Assembly (NCBI GenBank): GCA_033032175.1
Contig: CM065311.1
Span: forward strand, 4,767,190-4,831,189
Direction of reading: 5' to 3'
Source of the DNA: Saturnia japonica
Taxonomy: Eukaryota > Arthropoda > Insecta > Lepidoptera > Saturniidae
DNA length: 64,000 bases
Both the position numbers and the translations under genes were made by a program. The notes under the pieces were generated by a model, which saw only the letters and a program-made list of their open reading frames with translations, did no database searches and was not told where the DNA came from. Below, in pieces: positions 27,301-42,300 of the stretch. Numbering within the stretch: position 1 is the stretch's first letter; each line of letters starts with the position of its first letter.

Positions 27301-30300
27301 AATAGAAAAAAAAAAAACAATATAATAACAATATAACCTTTCAAAATCGGTCCAAGGTTGAATGAGGCAGGACTGGAAGCGGGGACAGGTAAAGCTTGAT
27401 GCTTCAAGCATAGAGTAATAACGGAACATACTCTAGCTAAGAGACCGTCAAACTCTTGTTCATCTGGACACTGGGAGCAGAATCGGTGAAGTGTCTGAAC
27501 GTGTTTCTTTGTGCACAACGCCCGGCGACCGGCCTCTGAAATACATGATTTTTTATTATAACTATAGGTACAAACAAGTGTACAACTGGGTTTTTAATCA
27601 TGTAATTGTAAGAAAATATGCATCTAAGTTGATCAAGACACATGAATCATATAAGAGCAAGCGAAGCAACATCCCATTTCTTCGGTATGGATTTTCAATA
27701 TTAAAATTACTCCCATTTTTATGTATATAAGGGATTCATTCAGGAGTGTTCTACATTATTAGAAGATTATTTGTTAATTATTATAACTAGTAATTGCTGC
27801 ATGCATTGGGAATAAAAATAAAGATACACCCTTTTCAGCAAAAGTGGATATTGCTGTTTTTTGCTTCTGTATAACTTTTATGAAACTTGTCCAGTACTTG
27901 TAGTAAGGTGGTAGCAAACAAGTTCAAAAAGAACATAGAATTATAATATAGTTTAGACACTAAATTAAATTGTATATCTGATATAATCTTCGTTGAATAA
28001 AGTAAATAATCCATTAAAGTAATATTCATGTACTGAAAAAGGGGTGAAATCTTTATATAATTGTGCAAGATACTAATTTACATAAGATATATTTAAAAAA
28101 AAAATGAAATTTTAAAACATACTTATATTGCATAGGTGTTGAAGAGTCTGCAGGATATGTGCGCATATTTTGAGTCTCATTCTTCCCTCGTAGCGATCCC
28201 AACGGTCGAATACTCTGAGGAGGACGCTACACAGCCCTGTCTTGACGATCTGCATGCAGCACACCTCTGTGTGAGTGACGCACGTGTGACTCATGTGGCA
28301 TACACATCACGCATTCGACATGCAACACTACTATGTACTATATTATTTAAAGTGTATCACTGTGCTCTTACATTGTATGTGGATGAGATGAGTACGCATT
28401 GTCTTTGTTTTGTCATTCCATTGTCGAATACAATGTGGTAAATTTTTTCAATTGTCTCAATAAAATAATATCTACAAGCCTGCATTGTAGGGGAACTAGT
28501 ATGTTTTTTTTTTTTTTTATATCAAAATTTTTAGTTTTCTGTACTCCTAATTTTAGATCCTTCTGCGTTTTTCCTTAGCTTTATAAAATAAATAAATGTG
28601 CCTGAAATTATATGTATAGGTGTAAATTCACTTAACTGTTTTTGCTAAAGTAGTCTATCGCGTCCAGGCATAACCGCAGTCTAGCTGTTGGTATAAAACC
28701 CAGGCTGACTAACACTCGCTCATATGTTGCAATTACTCCGTCACGAATAAGTATGGATGTTGTAACAGCTACAAAAACATCGTTTCATAAGTAATTATCT
28801 ATAATTGATCTTAATTCTAAGAAAATATTTATAACAAATAATGTGTTTCTTTGCATACCATTTTTAGCTAGCTGTTTCATAATAACTAGAAGGGGAAATA
28901 TAAGTTTGTTGTCCGTAAAGTGTCCTTTTAATATTAGATGCATAGTTCTAACGCAACCCAGCGTTCTTATTTTAATAGCAAATTTTGAATCTGAAATCAA
29001 GTTACATTATCGGTAAAATAAGTAAAGAGATATAATATTATACTTTATTTCTAATTAAAGATTATAAATGCATAATAATATAACCTCGAGAACCGAGTGG
29101 AGCAAGTATCCAAACAAGATTTTGTAAAACCAAATCTGATTCGGCGTGACGATCCCTCTTTTCGTGTATTGTTGATAACAACTTTCGTACGATAGCTTGT
29201 GTTCCTTTTATCGATATGAATTCTTGAGCGCATTGTTGGCGCATTATATTGTTTGCTGAAACCAACAGGTTACTTTAAGGTCCTACCTCTCGGGGCTAGC
29301 GAGGCGAGGATCCACACGAGGTCCTGAAGCATAAGTTCTATGCCAACGTTGCCGTCTCTTTTGCCATGTGTTGCGAGTAACGTGCGGATCACCACCTGCG
29401 TGCCGTTTATCGATATGAAGTGTTGCGAGCATTGTTGCCTCGCTAGATTGTTCGCTGAAATTGGTAGGTATTGATATTGACCACATTGTTATTACCTTGG
29501 ATTTTGATTAAATCATAATTCTTCATGGTCTATAACACTGCTCAACAATGAAAATGTTTCGGGCTCAACCTATAAGCCTATTCGTATGTTTTATACTTGA
29601 CGAATTAAAAATCACCTTAAAATGATCGATTAGGTCTTACTTTGGATATACGACTGTTTCCTTTTTTGTTGTTTACGGGGGTTTAGATTTGTCACATTTT
29701 TTAAATAGCAAATACTACGTTCTCCAGCTACATTTATGTTATAAATATTATTACTGTTGTTCTGACTAAGAGATTCACATTGTTTTTATTGTAATATGTT
29801 TTTTGAGTGTTTTTGTAATATCAAATTTCTTAAATCAAATATAAAAATATTAGTTTTAGTGAATATATTCGGTTACATTTAAATATCATTTCTCGACACA
29901 GAAAAACAGTCTTTCGCTTGTTGAAGACCGCGTTCCGGTATTATTATGGTATTATGAGGGTAGAATATCAGGATAACTGATGAGCTCTATTTTTAAGTAA
30001 CAAAAAGTTTTTCCTTTCTAGTTAAGGAGCTATCTGCAATGAACACAGAGAAAATTTTCCACAGAGATGTTATTATAACGGAAGAATGATACCAGGACCA
30101 TTGGAATTCATTGTAATGCTTACGGATTATTGCTGGTCTGTGTGTAGTGATGTTCCGGAACTCATAAGAGCTAAGCCAAAGATAACAATCTCATGAAGCC
30201 TCCACATAATTTTTTTCAGGGACAATATTATAACGCTTAGAACATAACTGACATTAAAAAATGACTATTGGACTTGAAATATTGTTGGCATAATATGTAA

Positions 30301-33300
30301 TTAAAATATATAGTTTTCTGTTATTCCGAGTACTACTACCTGCTGTACATTATAGAAAATTGAGCTAATAAAACATGTCACATTTGTTTTCTCAACCTAT
30401 AATTAATAAGATTTGAAAGAAAATATTGCTTTTTCTTTTTGGGTAGTGTAATTGAGTATATTTTTTATCCATGTAATCTGTAAGTGTAAATCTATGCTAA
30501 TCGAACACAGCAGTGCTATAAAATGACAGTTGAATTAACAATGCCAGTTCAGACGAATGACTGCGTACTTGAACGTACTAAAATCGTGTTTTCAAGTAGT
30601 CCAATGTCAATCTTTAGTTATGTGAACTCGTCTTAAATGTCAGTGGGCAGGACGGCTACTAGGTAGAAAGGGTATATGGCAAAGCAATTATTGAAATGTC
30701 AATGTGTCTCAATACAGATGTATTATCACTGAATATGGAGCAGGGTAATGTTACGTACGGTAATCCCAAGGTAAGGTTAATTGAAATTTGTTAGATATGT
30801 TTGTAAAATCAAACTGAATGTAGAAATTAACACGTATTAACATAAAATAAAAATTGATAGTGTTTTTAATTACAATATAACATGCAAAGCTATTTAAATG
30901 GGTAAACAAACAAAACCCAAAGCTTATACAACGAGACATTATATAAGTTATTTCACTTATTACAGTCAAACGACAATCCTATCAATTTTGACATACCCTT
31001 TTTGATTAACGAAACAGGAGATTTGTTTTCTTTGCCTGTCTTTTTAATATCTTTCTTCTTATTTCCAGCCTCGTTCTGAATTGGTTGATCAAAAATAAAT
31101 GCTACAATGGATTAAATAACAGGGATAAAATATAAAAAAATGATATAAAATAATTATACATGTAAATTTATTGTTTTTTTACTCATATGACGAAATGACG
31201 TCACTTCACTTTATATTGTTTAAAGTATCACCAAATAAAAATTAGCGACCGGCCACCGGTATGCTTATCCACATTCACTAACTAATAGCCATTTTTTTAA
31301 AGTGAATCTTCTTTATGCTCGGTAAGGCAAATTGGCCTGGACCAGACGAAAAGTAAAATAGACTTCTACTGGTAGTTTAAACGGTGAATCGTCTTTACTC
31401 TCTCTGTCAAATGCGCCAAACGTACTTTACACACATGTGTAGTAGGTACGTACTCTGTGTACTCTTACTCTTATACTCTCTCTGTACTTTTCGGTTTTTC
31501 TAGTCACTGTAGCCTGATTTGACCTAAGAAGATACATTACTGAAGCGCGAGAGTACAAGGTTTTTTTTTTGTTTAGTAACATTCTATGCTTCTATTGTCA
31601 ATAAATCTTAGTAAGGTAATATAATTATAAAAATCACCTGAACATTTCTTCCCTTTCCCTTGTTTCATACATAACGCTTCCCTCAATATAGATGTTATAT
31701 AAGTGGACGTTGGCATGTCTCTAGAGTTCTGAAAATGGAAATACGTATATTTTTATGAACATAACCGAAGCAAACTATTTATTAAAACTGAAGTTCATAC
31801 TTCCAATAAGGTTACAAGCATCTGGGTGGCACCCGACTGATTGTTCCATAGTTTATCCAATGTGCTCTGCCGAATATGTTTGTCTGCAACAACAAAAAAT
31901 TTATAGGTAATTATTTTCACTTCATTTTCTCATTTATGTATGTCCTTAGTCTATTTCACTTTTTTTTTACTAATATACTTTTGATAGGAAAAATCTGAGA
32001 AAAGTATTTTTCATTTTTACAACTTCAGCGAAATCTAATAAATAAAGCTTGCTTTGTCTAATAACTCTATTAGAAGTGCAGTTTTTTACTAATAAGTACA
32101 ATAATAATTTCAGGAATGTATATTAGGTATCCTGAATTCATGTAAAGAATATAGCCTGAAAAGTTTTCGTTGCTGTTGCGAATTTGGCCGCAACCTCTTT
32201 GCAATCAGGTGTAAACAGGTATTACTTTGTTACATTTCTATGTTTATTCATTATCACGGTTTCACCCGCGTTAATTTTATACGATAAACATCGCCAACGC
32301 ACCCGTGTAGGCAATTTTTTATTCTTCGTGTAAAATATCCACATTTTTATGAGGAATAAATTAATTTTTAAAATTATAATATAGCCTATATTGGTTAAAC
32401 AATTTTTTAAATCGGTCCAGCAGTTTTTGAGTTTATGTATTACAAACAAAAAATCAAATCTTTCCTCTTTATAATATTGGTATAGATTTATATATTAAAA
32501 TAAAGTTAATTTTGTTCTGTATATGATGGCATACCTCTGCCTGTGTAATAGTGGTCGCAAATACCGGTTGCTAGCTGTTTTAGAGTGAAAGAGAGTTAGC
32601 GTGCTACATCGCTCGGCACCAAATTCTGATGTCCATACAGACGAAGTCGCGGGCAGATGCCAGTGATGTATGAAAATACCAAACTATCAAGTACCTATTC
32701 GGTATTCTTTAAATTGTATTATTATGTTATTTATTTTATCACCGGCATGAAAAGTACTGCTTTTTTATTGATATATTTTATTGTTAAAGTTTAGAATTGT
32801 TACAAATTACCAACTGGAATTTCCTCATATCGCACGATACGCGATACGCGATAGTGCAACGGCTTCCGTAAACCTATTAATTGATCAACGACTGGAGCGG
32901 ATGGGCGGAGGCCGACTAGTGCTCTTTAATTAATAAAATATTACAGTCGTAAACATACTTTTAGTCAATGGGAGATGTGATATGACAAAAATATGTACTC
33001 ACGTTGGTAAAAAGGTTTTATTAACATTATTATGGGATAAGATATTCAAGAACTTCGTAACTTATTTAATTTGCATTAGAAATTCTATATACAATAATGT
33101 TATACACAAGTGATTGGTTTACGAACGCGCCAATCTCTGGAACTTCCAGTCAGATTTGAAAAAAAAAATTTTTCATAAAAGAAAATATACAACAAAGGTG
33201 GCAAACAAGCATACGACCCGCCTGTTGGTAAGCGGCTACCGTAGCCTATGAACGCTTGTAATACCTCAGGTATCAATAACATGTTGCCGATCTTACACTC

Positions 33301-36300
33301 CCCTACCTAAAAGAGCTCTGGAAATCCTACTCACTGCAGAAACACAACTGTAGGTTCTTTGGTTGCGATCTTCTGTAGGGTGGAGTGATTCCACCAGTCG
33401 AACTGCCAACAAGTAGAGAAAAATCTTCAAAGAAATTTCTGTGTGCCCTACCTCTCTCATTTGATTGCCTATATACTGAAATGTTTATTTAATTTCACGC
33501 TACGACCCTATGGAGTGGATTAACCATGAACGTCAAACAATCAAATAAGTTGTAGGCAAGTGCCAATAACTTGGATAATAAATATAGGCCATAAGGCGAT
33601 AAGCGTACTGAATCGGTCCCAGAAGGATATCTGGATCATTATTTGAGGGTGTGTTGGTACTAATAAGATACGTTGATCCGGCGAGTTTCGGATCTTTATC
33701 TAATTTTGTTTTTGAATAAATGGGAAAAAACAGAAAACCAGAAAATATATTTTTCCTTAAAAACGGCTAGACCGATTTGAACGATATTTGGTCACATCAT
33801 AGGGCAATATAAAGGCAATATAATCGTAAAAAATAATAACCAATAATTTAAACAGGCGAATTTTCCCGAAATAATTTTTTTTCTCTATGATAACGTTTTC
33901 GTACAATCATGAGAAAAAAAAATTGTATTAATCTTAAAAAAGGTCTTTGAAACTGGAGTTTCTATAAAAATTGATTATGCAGTAAAGGGTTTTGAGGGCA
34001 GCTGGTGACAATACCAAACAGTCTCAGAGATATTGGCTACTCGCCAGTACGACACGCGCGAATCGTCGACGTCAGAGACGGCGGCCGCAGCCGCAGACTG
34101 ATGCCATTGCGCGGCGCGGTGTCTTGTCAGGCCTGCCCGCGGCTAAATGCGATAATTTCTAGAACATGCTAACGCCATGGCTGTTAACGTCTCTGACGTA
34201 GTTCCAACCTTGATGAACGCTCGATTACAACCGGTTGCTACATTATTTCTTACAAAATTAAAATTACTGAAAACATTTTTCCTTTGAGCCGAATAGGAAA
34301 TATAAACTTACGCATTTATAAAAATACTTTATGAATTTTTTGAAACGCATGAAATTTGTGATTAATTTTATTATTATTAAAGTGAAATTAATTAAAAGCT
34401 AAGTAAAGCTATATTAAACAAAGTTTCTTACACATTGTGTGGTGTTGTCCTTTCACAAATTAATGTAAGTTCAAATTATTTAAACTACTGTACATAGCAA
34501 AGAATTTATCTCACTTGCTTTTTCTGCGATGTTTCACTAGAATTTCATTTTAGTAAAAAAAATTACTATGTATGAGATATAAAATCCTTATAAGTTAAAA
34601 GGGCATCAATTTTGTTATAAACAAAATACAAGTGATTTCATTTAATTTTTTTCAACCGTGTAAAAACATTTTTTTATTTACATGATTCTAACTTTATTTT
34701 GTGTATTCAACTAATTTATTTCATATTTTCTTATAAAATTATTTGGATGGTCCAGTTGCATAGGTCCCTACATCCTTAGGAAAATCTTATAAAGATAAAA
34801 CTAGAGCTAGAAATATTCTTATTGGGCATAGAGAAGGAAATGAAACTTCGGTGTATACGACAAAAAACCTTTTTCTATATGTTCACATATATACAAAACT
34901 ATGTCTGTCAGTTATCGTGTCACTTCTGATCTACTTAACCGATAATATTCATATAATATATTTATTTTATCGAGACGATGGTTCATAGCTATATTAGGAT
35001 ACGATATGTAACATTGTGGTGGAGCCACTACTTACTGGAAACCGCAGAACAATGCCAGCCGGCCCAGCTATTTCTTAAATAAAAACTATACGTACAATTA
35101 TTCAGACTTGCTCTACACCTTAATACAGTCAGATCAAAATATCTCTAACTAAAATTAAAAAATGTCTTTGTGCTCTTAGAGACTTTTACAACTGAGCCCT
35201 CATTTATTGTCAACGGTAATGTGTGACGGCTTTGTGCCTGATGGTAGTAAAATCCAGAAACAAAGGACACCATCGAGAGATCGGCAATTTATCGACAGTT
35301 GTCGCTGTCGTGCCAGCCTGCAAGTCCTCTACAATGGCTGGAGCGCAATATGACAAAATAAAACACAGCCATTGTGACGGGTTTATCACCACGCGTACGA
35401 CCACGTCGGGTGCAGATCTCTACCATACCACAAATTAATCTTCCTCGCTTACTTTTTAGTAGAATTATGTTAGTTACGAGTATTGCTGGCATTTCTAATG
35501 AATAACAGAGTCAAAACATAACTATATAAATCATCATATAACTTATTTTTCAAATCATTGAACTCTTTAAGTTTTATTGATGAAACTTACATTTATTCCA
35601 ATCTGCAAAATATCGTTATATTTATTATTTTGTGGGTTTTAAAGATAAACATCTTAAAATAAAAGGAGACTGGATTTAATTTAAATAGTACGATTTGATT
35701 TATGGCACATCCACTACTCAGAGCATGCGTACAGTTGGTGCCAATAACATTCATGTAAACATATTCTGTTTACAGCTGCTACATAAATAATCACATATCT
35801 TGATTAGTTATCTAATTCAACAAAAATGTATATATTTCGATTTTAAAAATGTAGTATAATTAACATTTTTCTTTTAACATTACAATGAATATGATACCAC
35901 AAACGAGAATATTAAAAACCTTGAGTCAATAACGATTGTATATAAAAGTCGACTAAGTATTAACGCGAGGCAGCCCTTGAATCTAAACAAGTAATGTTTT
36001 TTTACTTCTTAAGATTGAGAAAATCGCTCTTTTTATACTTCTATAGAAGGACTCGTTCCTAGACTAATATAGGTGTAGATATTTAATTTATACTGTTTGT
36101 ATAAAATTGTTTAATAAATAATATTGATGATGGAATGGCTAATTAACTAACGAATATTATGTAAAGTTTGACAAATGCACGTTAGTTAAATAACCTGTCC
36201 ACCGTTGATATGATTGTAGTATACTTAATTATCTATATGCAACATTCTTACAACAAAAAAAATCATTTAGTTCTAACAGTACACACTTCTAACATATAAT

Positions 36301-39300
36301 ATAAACCGTTCAAATAATTGCTCAATTTGTGATACAACGACATAAAACAAAAACTAATAGAACAAATGGTTACAAAAATGTTATGATTTTTAATATTAAA
36401 AAAGGAAAACACAAAGTGAAAATAAACAGTTCAATTGTATGACTTTGTTTTGCAACAGAGATGTCCTCAACATATTTAGCGACTGAAAACCGTATATAAT
36501 AGTGACTTGCAATTTGGTTTCAAAGACGAGGTATTTATTTAATGTGTTAGGAATTTGAATATTTCTTAATATAAATTTTAATTGAGAATGTTACCTTTAT
36601 AAAATATAAAAATTATATTCTGATAAGATAAAAATAATGTAAAATGTATTAAAAATCTGCTATTTTTATTAAAATTCAAGCTGTGCCTGCGTAATAGTAA
36701 TATTAAAATGGATGGCAAAAAACTTTATTCATTAAAAAACGTTTAGTTCTTAGTGATCGACCAACCAGTGTTGGAGTTTACCAATTTTGTCATGGGCATG
36801 TAGAAGCATAAGCTTTGATATGATGTTTCAATCATTAATTTTGATGAAGTATTAAGGAAGATATGGCGTTACTGCAAAAACACCTTTGAGAAATAAGTAT
36901 ATCGCCAGTGATACTGCAATATGATTTATGTCAAAAGACTCGGTCTTAATTGTATTGTAACACCACGATAAACTTGTAATACACGTAGAGAACCATTAAA
37001 AAGTATTCTCTCTCTCCTATAAAATCAGTTCATATAAAACACCGAAAGACAATGGAGAATCATATTCATGGATAATATACCTACAAACGATATTTATGTA
37101 AAATACGGTTCAATAATGTATGGTATGTCTTCTAATCAAGTATAGAAGCGGGATCCTCAGGACGCGAGTTCTACTCGCTACTTTTCTGATTTTTTTAATA
37201 TGCCTAAACAGTAAAAACTAATTTAAGCACTAATAACGTAATTTTTCCAGAATAACTTGGATTTATTTATATTAGAGTAAACAAAAAAAAACGAATGACC
37301 ACTGACAAGTACCGTTAGTCTGACCAATGTCAAGGCGAGTCTTGATTTATGCCGCGATAGAAATAGAACGCTTGCGTAAACATCAATTTAATTGTTTCTC
37401 TACGGATATCGTTTATTGATGTCAGGTTTATTAACGCATTTTCCTCCTGAGTAGTAGTAACGTTTGGCAGAGTAACAGAATGTCAACGTTTTAATGAGAT
37501 CGCGACCACCATACACCATGTTGTAACACCCTCATTAGCGTTACGCTTAGGTGTGTCGCATTCTGAGGTCAGCCGGTGAATATCATCTATATAGTATGTA
37601 ATCAAGCGGAGGGTATCTATACTCGACCACAATACATCTGATAACACAATAACTCTGTTTTTACTTTTGCTCAAAGTATCCGCCGTCTATTACAAATTAA
37701 TGTCGCATGATACAGTGAACAGGTGTTACTATAATAAAGGAAGCTCGGTTAATTTCCTCCAACCCTTCGGTACACATTGTACCGCGCCGGTGTAATAATA
37801 AAATAATCAGTTCGCTACAAGTTGGAGTGAATTAATGGTAACACGTTTCGAGGCCGGCACGGGAGGGACGACACTTTACCGAGGCGGGCCCCTTGCACCG
37901 AATGCTTATAGACGGCCTACAGACACGCAATATTACCGCAGTAATGACACTACTGTATAAGATTTTACGCTGCACCATCACTTAGTGGAAAAAACATGTG
38001 AATTTACTAATAAAAAATACAAACAGTTTTGATATATTTATTATTATTAATATTTTATTCATTTGTTTCATATTTTTTATTATTTGTTTTTTAATTATTT
38101 TTTTTTAAATATTATGCCATGAATAGTGACTTATTATTGTTATTTATGTTTTATTTAATTTTGATTGGTTATTGTTGGCGCACCGTGACTTCTTTCTTTC
38201 TTTCTCTCATATATTATTACAATGTAGCTGTGTTACGATAATAACAATTGTATTAACGAAAACGAAATTGAAACTAAAAAAAGAGTGTGTGTTAGCTACG
38301 ATGCACGACTGGAGTTTACCCCTTATGTACGATTGTCTTTGAATATGCAATAGGCAAAGAAGTGATCGACTGATAGACTGACTGACTGAGGGACTGACCG
38401 ACCGATCGACGGACTGATTGATTGAGTGGTTAAAGGTTTATCTAAAAGCAACATGATGTATGTATACACATATATGGTTTTAAAGTAAAGGGCGTGTAAC
38501 AAAACATAACGCTTTTCGTTAACGCTTTTATAAATCTCACTCATAAAATTTCCATACCGGGACCTTATATGCAAATCGATTCTTAAGGCGTCTCCAAAAA
38601 GTAAAGAAAACTTGTTATATATATATTTTTTGTACCATTATCTTCTATTGCAACCTTCTAAGATAATGAAATGAAATGAAAAATATTCTTGATAAAAAAT
38701 GAACCTGAAAGTAACGTCGTCATAGTAAAAAGATTAAAAATATTTTAGCATATTCATGTTAACAGCGAAGTAATCTTTGTATATACTTAGGTGTTAATAT
38801 AAAATGGTTTAAAATAACCTCATACCAAGAAGATTACGGGGCATACACAAACTACCACGCGAATTCACTGTATATGGGAAACATTTGGTTAGGTTATTCA
38901 CATTAACATCCAAATTAGCTATATATAGACTTATTAATATAAAATAATGTAAAATAACCTCCCATGTGACATTAATGCCAAAAACTTTATTTTTGCGTGA
39001 ATTCTTTTGGGATACCGAGCCTTATCTGAACATTACAATAAAGTCTTAAACCAATGAGAGGTATGCCGAGCAAATTGGATAAAAGGCTTACGAGTGCTTC
39101 TAATTCGGTATGGCATTTTATGTTTTCTAAATAGGACTATATATATTGTGTAGGTGCTTCAATTTAGTATCTTTATAGGTAATGTCTGCGCTTTGCTGCT
39201 AAAACTATCTGATTATATTACCTTCAAGTTATAATGTTTTTATTCAAATGATGTCTTTATTAATCGAGGAACAAAATATTGTATTAGAAACCTAACACAA

Positions 39301-42300
39301 ATGGTTGTCAGAAGAAATGTGACGAAGTCAGATACATATAACAATCATAATTTTTCTGTTGAACATTTATTTAAAACATCTACATGTCTAGTTTTATAGA
39401 CTTCCTAGCTAGGTAGATTATTAAGTAGATACATCCTGCTTGTAGGATCACGCCTTCGAGCAAGTTTCCTTAACTACTTCACTGTTTTGTGTTCCTAATT
39501 GATTTTATAATAAAAGTGTTGGTTTGGTTTGTGCTCCGCGATTTCATTCACGTGGAATGGCTTATGATGTTCCAAGGGAACTACGCATTGTCTTTTTTTC
39601 TTTCATTATACTTTTAATATCTGGGCGACCAAGTCTTGCTCGGTGTCTTACAAAAAAAAAGGAAAACACGTGTCTAGGTATACTTGGAATGTAAAACATT
39701 ATCTAAATACAAAGTTTCATCCAAATCGTTGGAGCCGTTTCCGAGAAACTAATTACATATATATATATATATACAAGAATTGCTCACTTAATAAAATAAA
39801 ATTAGTACTGCTCAGCCCCCATGGAAAAGCGTAATAATATATAGTTAGATCCTTCCTTAAATTCAATCTTATATTATTCAGAAATCCTACGAACTGCCGT
39901 TAAACTATATTAAATAGGGTCTTCTATTGAAACGATAGCGCACTACCTATTGTACGTTGATGACACTATATCAGAAACTTTCACGCAAGTGCCAACGAGA
40001 ACTGTTCAGAGTTTCAACTTAATCGGATGAACGATGCTGGACCGCAAAGAACACAAACATAAAATTATATAAGATTTTTTTATAGTAGCACGGTAAAGTG
40101 ACTACACTGTACCTGATGGGAAGCAAAATACAATCCTGAAATAACGGCGACCACCGACAGATCAACCAGCTGTAGCTGTCATGCCGGCGTGCAAGCCTCT
40201 CGGCAGCTGGATATACACTGGCTAATCCAGAAACATGACAAACCAAAAGAGAGTCACTGTGACTCATTTATTACTAAGTGCTTGGTGGACATGACCCTGT
40301 CGGGTACAGAGGTCCCTACCACCCCGTTTGTCGTGTCCGACCATCCACTCCAGCCCAGACATTTTACTCACACGCAATTAACGAAGTAACTAATTATTGT
40401 TTGTCTATAAATATCTATGTGGCTACACGTCTTCGTTACATTAAATTTTTATACTCAATTCTGTGAAAATATTGTATAATATATAGCACCTTTACAGTTA
40501 TAATCCCAAAGTATAAAGTTATAAACATTATTATTGTTGGCGACAGAACAGTTGTTTTTCGTGTCTTAGCTTAGGGTATTATGTGTTATTATTATATTTA
40601 CGTGTTATATACTATGTGTTACGATAAAATATATAATGAGAGAAATATAAAGAGTTTAACAGGGCAACCAAAGCGAAAAGTAAAGTTAAAACACGAAATA
40701 AACACGGAATAAAACGGGGCTCTCTTTACGGTCATTCCTCGAACCACTTAAGCTCGAAGAAGGGCCGTATTGGGCACGGTGCAATTCAACGAGTCTACAA
40801 GTACAAGCAACGAGTAACTACAAGAAGAAAGCTTTGGTCGTCCTGCGAACAATCAACAAGATATCGACTTTCATTGAAGACCCGGCACCTCAAGCGGTCG
40901 TGCATTATTGCACCCCCCGGACCCCCTCACCACTAACATCACGCCGCCCACTGGCATCCGTACGGTATCTACGAGACGGGCATCCGGCGCAACAAAACGC
41001 CCGTCCAAACCGGGGAAACGTCACACCCCCCCCCCCTCACGCAGTGGGGAAGTGACGCGTACCCAACAGTTGGTCCTTCGAGCCGGATCCTCGATACCGT
41101 TACGGGATGCCAGTCACCAGGAGCCAGAGGGGCTCTCCGAGGGAGCAGCCGCTTGAGGTTGCACCACAAGAGAGCAGCACAGAGACCACAGAAGTTATTT
41201 CGTACGAGACCACCGTCACCGGCACGACGCGGGAAACGGCTTCAAGGGAAGACCAGGATGCACCAACGGTGAAGAAGAACCGTCCTGCATCCATCAGGTC
41301 TTCAAGAAGACGGAAGGAGCTGGAAGCCCGCGCCGAGCTGGCCGATAAGGAGCTGCGAGAGGCACAAGCAGCCACGACAGCTGCCAGGCTACGACTGGAA
41401 CTCATCCAGGTGGACAACGAGGAAGAAGACTCAGTTATTGAAGAGCCAATAGACCGGGTGGACCAGGTCAGGGACTGGGTCCAGAAGGCTGCAGAGGGCG
41501 TCTCCAAGGAGGGACACGAGGGGGAGGCACCCAAGGAGGGGTGTATACGGACCCCCCCACCTTCCGCACGCGAACCCAATACTAAGGCCGATATGGAGAA
41601 GAGTCATCAGAGCCTTGCAAGAGTCCTCACTGAAGCATTGAGGGGAGTCCAGATCCAGAGCCAGGCGCCGCAGCCAGACTACGTGCACCAACTACCACTA
41701 TTCGATGGTGACACAAGAGAATGGATGGCCTTCAAAGCTATATACGAAGACACCGCTCCGCTCTTCTCTGCCACACAGAACATGGCAAGATTAAGAAGAG
41801 CATTGAAGGGAGAAGCAAGAGAGGGAGTGCGCAGCCAACTGTACTCCGAGAGCACACCGGAGGAAGTGATGGAAGCCCTGAAGCGGAGTTATGGAAGAGC
41901 GGATGCACTGGTCCTGGCAGAACTGGAAAGAATTAAGAAACTGCCACCGATCAGCAACAACGCCTATGACGTATGCTTGCTAGCAGGCAACGTCAACAAC
42001 ACCGTGGCGGCAATACGAGGACTGCGAAAACCACAATACCTGCAATCTCCAGAGATACTGAGGAGCATCGTCGACAAGATGACAGCAATATTGAGGTACC
42101 GCTGGTACGACCACGTAGCGGACAAGGCCGAAGGGGATCCTGACCTCAACATGATGGCGGTATTCCTAAACAGGATGGCGGATCGCTGTGGACCACACGC
42201 GATACCAGACACCGCAACAAGGAGGCAGATACCGAAGCGACAAGCGGCGCACACTGCGACCGAACACATGGACCAAGAGAGGCCAAATAGAGAGAAGCGG

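Noticed and set aside
40834..41055. 73-codon open frame inside the LTR, repeated in the 3' LTR (46,937-47,170)
   Set aside because: It lies entirely within LTR sequence, differs by frame after the poly-C tract, and has no independent sign of selection.
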